DNA from: Jiella sonneratiae
GTDB taxonomy: Bacteria; Pseudomonadota; Alphaproteobacteria; Rhizobiales; Rhizobiaceae
Assembly (NCBI RefSeq): GCF_017353515.1
Contig: NZ_JAFMPY010000012.1
Location: forward strand, 62,001-126,000
DNA: 64,000 nucleotides
Direction: 5' to 3'
Shown here: positions 60,744-64,000 of the stretch, in pieces
How the letters are laid out: every line of letters starts with the position of its first letter
Numbering within the stretch: the stretch's first letter is position 1
Notes under the pieces: model-generated
Database searches by the model: none
Seen by the model: only the letters and a program-made list of their open reading frames with translations
Told to the model about the DNA's origin: nothing
Position numbers and translations under genes: made by a program

Positions 60744-62269
60744 AGGGACTCCAGGAATCGGTGCAGGGCGTCGCGATCGGCCTTGTCCATCGCGGCATAG
60801 GCGTCGCGCGAGGCCGCCGCCTCGCCGCCGTGCCAGAGGATCGCCTCCGTCAGACTACGCGCCCGGCCGTCATGGAGAAACAGGGTGTGGCCGTTCACCG
60901 TCTCGGTGAGGCCGATACCCCACAGCGGCTGGGTGCGCCATTCGTTGCCCGAGGCGTCGCCGACCGGGCGGTGGTCGGAAAGGCCTTCGCCCATGTCGTG
61001 CAGCAGGAAGTCCGAATAGGGCCAGATCAGCTGGAAGCGCTGGGCCTTGTCGGGCGCGTTCTTCGAGGTGACGAATTTCGGCGTGTGGCAGGCGGCGCAG
61101 CCGGCGTCGTAGAACAGCTTCTTGCCGTGAAGGACCTCCTCGTCGCCGACGTCGCGGCGGGCCGGAACCGCGAGGTTCTGCGAATAGAAGGTGACGAGAT
61201 CGAGGATCGGGTCGGGCGCCTCGACCGGCCCGAGGCGATCCTGGACGCCCGACGGCGCGTCGCGGCAGATGGACTGGGCGATCGAGCATTCGCCGAAGGC
61301 GTCGGTCTTCAGCGGCGTCGAGATTCCGAGGTCGCCGGAAAACGCCTCGGCGCTCTGCACCCGGATCGAGGGGATCGTCGCCTTCCAGCCGAAGCGCCCG
61401 AGGACGGGCTTTCCCGTCTCGGGATCGCGCGCCATCGAGACCCTGCCGGATATGCCGTCGCCGTCGGCATCGTTCGGATCGGCATTGGCGAGGATGTCGG
61501 CCGGTTCGATCTGTTCGACGAGGCCGAGCCCGATCATCGGCGGGGCGACGCGCGGCGACAGCATCGCGTCCTTTGCCATCGGGCCGTAGCTAAGATCGGC
61601 CACCGCATAGGTCGGATGGCGCAGATGGACGACCGTGCCGTCGCCGAGCGTCACCTTCTCCTCGCGATAGGTGATCGCCATGCGCCCCTCGGGCTTCAGA
61701 CCCGCGACGGCGAAGTTCTGGAGCTGCCCGCCATAGGTCGGTTCGGGGATGCGCGTGAGTTCGTGGCGGGCGAGCTTGCCCCGCTCTTCCTCGGTCTTCG
61801 GCGGGACCGAGAGGCGCAGGAACATCGACACGGCAGGTTCGTCGTTTTCCGGCGGATGGCCGCGCCCGTCCTTCAGGTGACAGGACTGGCAGGAGCGCGA
61901 ATTGAACAGCGGGCCGAGCCCGTCGGACGCCTCGGTCGAGGACGGCGAGGAGACCCACAGCTTGCGGAACAGGGCGTTGCCGAGCTTGAAGCGGTCCTCG
62001 CCCTCGAAGGTCTGGTTGGCCGAGACCTGGCTGAAGGAATCGCGGTTGACGAGCTTGGTCGAGGTGGCAGCGCCCGCCTGCATCGCCTCGAATTTCTCGG
62101 GCTGCGAGAAATCCCGCGTCGGGCGGGTCACGGCCCGCACGCGGGCGAGATCCTTCTTCGACAGGTCCTGGCGAACCGGCCGGTCGAGACCGAGCGCTGC
62201 GGACAGGGGGAGCCCGGCAGGCAGAAGGATCATGCCGAGGACGAGCGTCACATTCGTGGCGAAACGCAA
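60740..62269 (-). CDS. Di-heme oxidoreductase-like c-type cytochrome
   Basis: A 509-residue periplasmic protein with a TTG start and a signal region (NVTLVLGMILLPAGLPLSAA). Two c-type heme sites are visible: CQSCH (near 135) and CAACH (near 390). The architecture (FNSRSCQSCHLKDGRG, FGWKATIPSIRVQSAEAFSGDLGI) fits the DHOR group (thiol oxidoreductase-like) placed in iron-uptake operons. It probably oxidises or reduces iron or a ligand next to the imelysins. It lies between the two imelysins. Confidence 0.9.
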   Translation of the reverse strand: MRFATNVTLVLGMILLPAGLPLSAALGLDRPVRQDLSKKDLARVRAVTRPTRDFSQPEKFEAMQAGAATSTKLVNRDSFSQVSANQTFEGEDRFKLGNALFRKLWVSSPSSTEASDGLGPLFNSRSCQSCHLKDGRGHPPENDEPAVSMFLRLSVPPKTEEERGKLARHELTRIPEPTYGGQLQNFAVAGLKPEGRMAITYREEKVTLGDGTVVHLRHPTYAVADLSYGPMAKDAMLSPRVAPPMIGLGLVEQIEPADILANADPNDADGDGISGRVSMARDPETGKPVLGRFGWKATIPSIRVQSAEAFSGDLGISTPLKTDAFGECSIAQSICRDAPSGVQDRLGPVEAPDPILDLVTFYSQNLAVPARRDVGDEEVLHGKKLFYDAGCAACHTPKFVTSKNAPDKAQRFQLIWPYSDFLLHDMGEGLSDHRPVGDASGNEWRTQPLWGIGLTETVNGHTLFLHDGRARSLTEAILWHGGEAAASRDAYAAMDKADRDALHRFLESL

Positions 62270-62300
62270 ATTCGCGCTCCAAAATCATCGACGGCAGAAA

Positions 62301-62320
62301 GGGCCGCCATGGCGCGGCCC
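62301..62320. other. Hairpin between imelysin 1 and di-heme gene
   Basis: GGGCCGC (62301-62307) and GCGGCCC (62314-62320) form a 7-bp stem with a 6-base loop in the 125-bp gap inside the operon. A short T run follows on the minus strand only weakly. It could be a partial attenuator that lowers downstream expression relative to imelysin 1. Confidence 0.4.
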
Positions 62321-62394
62321 TTCGTGCCTCTCAGGTCTCACTGCCGTCGCACCTTGCGCGGTGCGGGCGCACCCGGCTTTCGGCCGGCCCGGGC

Positions 62395-63681
62395 CTACTG
62401 GAAGACCGCCTGGGTGTTGTCGAGGGAATCCGAGCCTTCGATCGTCACGCCGCCGAGGCCGAGCGCGGCGACCGCCCGCTCGATCGCCCGGGTCTGGGTG
62501 ATCAGCGCGTCGATGCCGGCCTGGACGCGGGCATTGCCCGCATCGTTGCCCTCGGCGATCTGCTGGTCGTAGGCCTCGCCGCCCTCGGCCGCCTTGGCGA
62601 TCGCCTCGAACTTGCCGACGCTGTCGTCGAGGTCGGAGCGGATCTCCGCGTCGATGTCGGGTGCCTTCGCTGCGACGAGTTCGGCGATCGCCGGGCCCTC
62701 GACGACCTTGCCGTCCGCCCGCTGGTAGCGGCCGGTATAGACGTTGCGGATGCCGAGGACGTCGTTGAGATGCGAGACGTGGGTGTTGTCGGAGAAGCAG
62801 TCGTGCTCCTCCTCCGGATCGTGCAGGAGCAGGCCGAGCTTCATCCGTTCGCCGGCGAGCTCGCCATAGGAGAGCGAGCCCATGCCGGTGAGGATTGCGG
62901 CGAGGCCCTTCTGCGGGTCGTCCATCAGCGCCTTGCGGGCCGCGCCGTCCTCTTTCCAGTTGCCGACCATTTCCTCAAGGTCGGAGACGAGGAGGTCGGT
63001 CGCGGCGTCGAGATAGTCGCCGCGCCGGTCGCAGTGGCCGCCGGTGCAGGCCTCGCCCTTGGCATAGTCGGTCCACGGGCGCTCGCCGGCGCCGGGCCCG
63101 GTGCCGTGGAGATCCTGGCCCCAGAGCAGGAACTCGATGGCGTGATAGCCGGTCGCGACGTTCGCCTCGATGCCGCCGGCCTCCTGCAGCTTGTCCTGCA
63201 GCAGCGCCGGCGTGATCTTCGACACGTCGAGCGTCTCGCCGTTGACGGTGATCGACTGATTGGCGACGACATTGGCGGTGTAGAGAGAATTCTCGTCGGA
63301 TTCGGTGCCGTAGCTCTTGTCGACATAGTCGATCAGCCCCTCGTCCAGCGGCCAGGCGTTCACGCGGCCTTCCCAGTCGTCGACGATCGGGTTGCCGAAG
63401 CGGAAGGTCTCGGTCTGCTGATAGACCGGGCGCGACCGGCGCCAGGCCTCGCGCGCCGCCTTCAGCGTTTCTTCGCTCGGATCGGCGATCAGCGCGTCGG
63501 TCGCCTCGTCCAGCGCTTTCGCCCTGTCGAGCGCGTCGGAATAGCCGGCGAGCGCGATGTCGGCATAGTTCGAGAGAACGGCCTCGGGCGTCGGCGTCTC
63601 GGCCGAGGCTGCGGGCGCGAAAGCGGACCCGGCAGCGGTGGCGGCGAAGGCTGCGGCGGTGACGCGGGCGGCGAATTTCAT
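62395..63681 (-). CDS. Imelysin family iron-binding protein, first paralogue
   Basis: A 428-residue periplasmic imelysin. The signal peptide ends near ASAETPTP. Two helical bundle halves carry WGRVNAWPLDEGLIDYVDK-like motifs, and the GxHxxE motif is intact as GYHAIEFLLWGQDL. The C-terminal half includes ERMKLGLLLHDPEEEHDCFSDNTH. Such proteins (IrpA/ICMP type) are induced by low iron. ATG 63681 is used; a frame start at 63705 is less probable. It is the first gene of the operon and has a palindrome ~80 bp upstream. Confidence 0.9.
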   Translation of the reverse strand: MKFAARVTAAAFAATAAGSAFAPAASAETPTPEAVLSNYADIALAGYSDALDRAKALDEATDALIADPSEETLKAAREAWRRSRPVYQQTETFRFGNPIVDDWEGRVNAWPLDEGLIDYVDKSYGTESDENSLYTANVVANQSITVNGETLDVSKITPALLQDKLQEAGGIEANVATGYHAIEFLLWGQDLHGTGPGAGERPWTDYAKGEACTGGHCDRRGDYLDAATDLLVSDLEEMVGNWKEDGAARKALMDDPQKGLAAILTGMGSLSYGELAGERMKLGLLLHDPEEEHDCFSDNTHVSHLNDVLGIRNVYTGRYQRADGKVVEGPAIAELVAAKAPDIDAEIRSDLDDSVGKFEAIAKAAEGGEAYDQQIAEGNDAGNARVQAGIDALITQTRAIERAVAALGLGGVTIEGSDSLDNTQAVFQ

Positions 63682-63760
63682 CACGACGGATCTCCTCCCG
63701 GGCACGGGAGGTGCGCCCAGTGACGGTTGCGGCGTTGCGGGCGCAGAGCCCTCGGCTCCT

Positions 63761-63800
63761 CAAGATAATCTTGGCTAAAGCGGTCAACTTTCCCTGTCAA
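63761..63800 (-). promoter_or_regulatory. Predicted promoter and palindrome of imelysin operon
   Basis: On the minus strand TTGACA (63800-63795) and TAGCCA (63777-63772) are 17 bases apart. CAAGAT-A-ATCTTG (63761-63773) is a perfect 13-base palindrome near the start of transcription, placed to act as a repressor site for an iron regulator such as Irr, RirA or Fur/Mur. It is not an exact match to any box I know. The -10 is weak, so the promoter assignment is tentative. Confidence 0.5.
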
Positions 63801-63842
63801 CCGCCGCGACAAAGATTGGAATCGCTCAAAACTCCAGCAACG

Positions 63843-64000
63843 TCAGTCGTTTGATTTCTGGGCTGTGACGAAGGCCTTGAGCACCGCGTTGATGCGCGTC
63901 TGCCACCCGCGACCCTGTCCCCTGAAGAAAGCCAGTATCTCCGGATCGAGGCGGATGGTCACCGGTTGCTTCTTCTCATCGGATGCGGGCGCCGGAATGC
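63843..64000 (-). CDS. brnA: BrnA-type antitoxin, C-terminal part (cut by window edge)
   Basis: A partial gene whose 5' end lies outside the window. The visible 52 codons read VTIRLDPEILAFFRGQGRGW, QTRINAVLKAFV and end AQKSND before TGA (63843-63845). This is the ribbon-helix-helix domain of BrnA antitoxins, which bind and repress the BrnT toxin operon. The brnT gene should lie just upstream, beyond the right edge. This is a second toxin-antitoxin locus, unrelated to the one near glyQ. Confidence 0.8.
   Translation of the reverse strand, partial: IPAPASDEKKQPVTIRLDPEILAFFRGQGRGWQTRINAVLKAFVTAQKSND

Noticed and set aside
1-64000. CRISPR arrays, tRNA and rRNA genes, insertion sequences, replication origin
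   Set aside because: Looked for spaced repeats, cloverleaf-like T-loop motifs, transposase motifs and DnaA-box clusters by eye; none convincing.

Overview
The window is 64 kb of chromosome-like, very GC-rich DNA from an alphaproteobacterium, most probably order Hyphomicrobiales (Rhizobiales). The support is: a petP-petR style MarR/OmpR pair beside ilvE; a CarD gene followed by an RpoH with a GGAAC-N16-CGTT (EcfG-type) promoter; the polyprenyl synthase - DUF2007 - methyltransferase - S49 peptidase - glyQ neighbourhood; a thiBPQ set with a TPP riboswitch and a RIME-like nested palindrome; and Rrf2, Tat and imelysin families typical of the order. Family level (for example Aurantimonadaceae) is only a guess. 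I see no rRNA, tRNA, CRISPR array, prophage, transposase or replication origin.

Layout. 1-4.4 kb: two secreted small proteins, a fused M23 peptidase/SLT-like cell-wall protein, and moaB. 4.4-8.6 kb: ispE, a TPR protein and a polyprenyl diphosphate synthase (isoprenoid supply). 8.9-11.5 kb: DUF2007, a TrmN6-like methyltransferase, an S49 peptidase and a small membrane protein. 11.6-13.5 kb: a class A beta-lactamase with a divergent AmpR-like LysR regulator, and two perfect palindromes between them. 13.7-15.7 kb: glyQ whose last ~140 bp are repeated about 1 kb downstream, with a Phd/VapC-type toxin-antitoxin pair in between. 16-22.9 kb: SUV3-like helicase, S4 RNA-binding protein, ferredoxin FdxA, CarD and RpoH. 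23.3-26.2 kb: XRE and LysR regulators, and a tandem-GNAT protein with an overlapping small gene. 26.4-35.5 kb (minus strand): M48 lipoprotein protease, thiBPQ, then aroK-aroB-CorC-like. 35.6-42.6 kb: small membrane protein, xerD, DsrE/AraC divergent pair, Rrf2-methyltransferase, accA and an L,D-transpeptidase. 42.9-48.2 kb (minus): GDSL autotransporter, gap and tkt. 48.6-57.3 kb: LLM oxidoreductase, histidine kinase - response regulator - MarR operon, ilvE, EamA exporter, a spermidine-synthase-like methyltransferase, an SRPBCC-ArsR pair with twin operators, and an MBL hydrolase. 57.5-63.7 kb (minus): a secreted protein and an imelysin - di-heme - imelysin - DUF1513 operon, probably for periplasmic iron handling. 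The right edge cuts a BrnA-type antitoxin.

Most of the window is housekeeping and regulatory DNA. The parts most worth a second look are the duplicated glyQ 3' end around the toxin-antitoxin module, the beta-lactamase/AmpR palindromes, the twin operators of the SRPBCC-ArsR pair, the nested palindrome that splits the thi operon, the M23-SLT fusion, and the two-paralogue imelysin operon in which the second imelysin lacks the motif histidine. All reading was by eye; residue numbers are counted by hand and no alignment, folding or database search was run.
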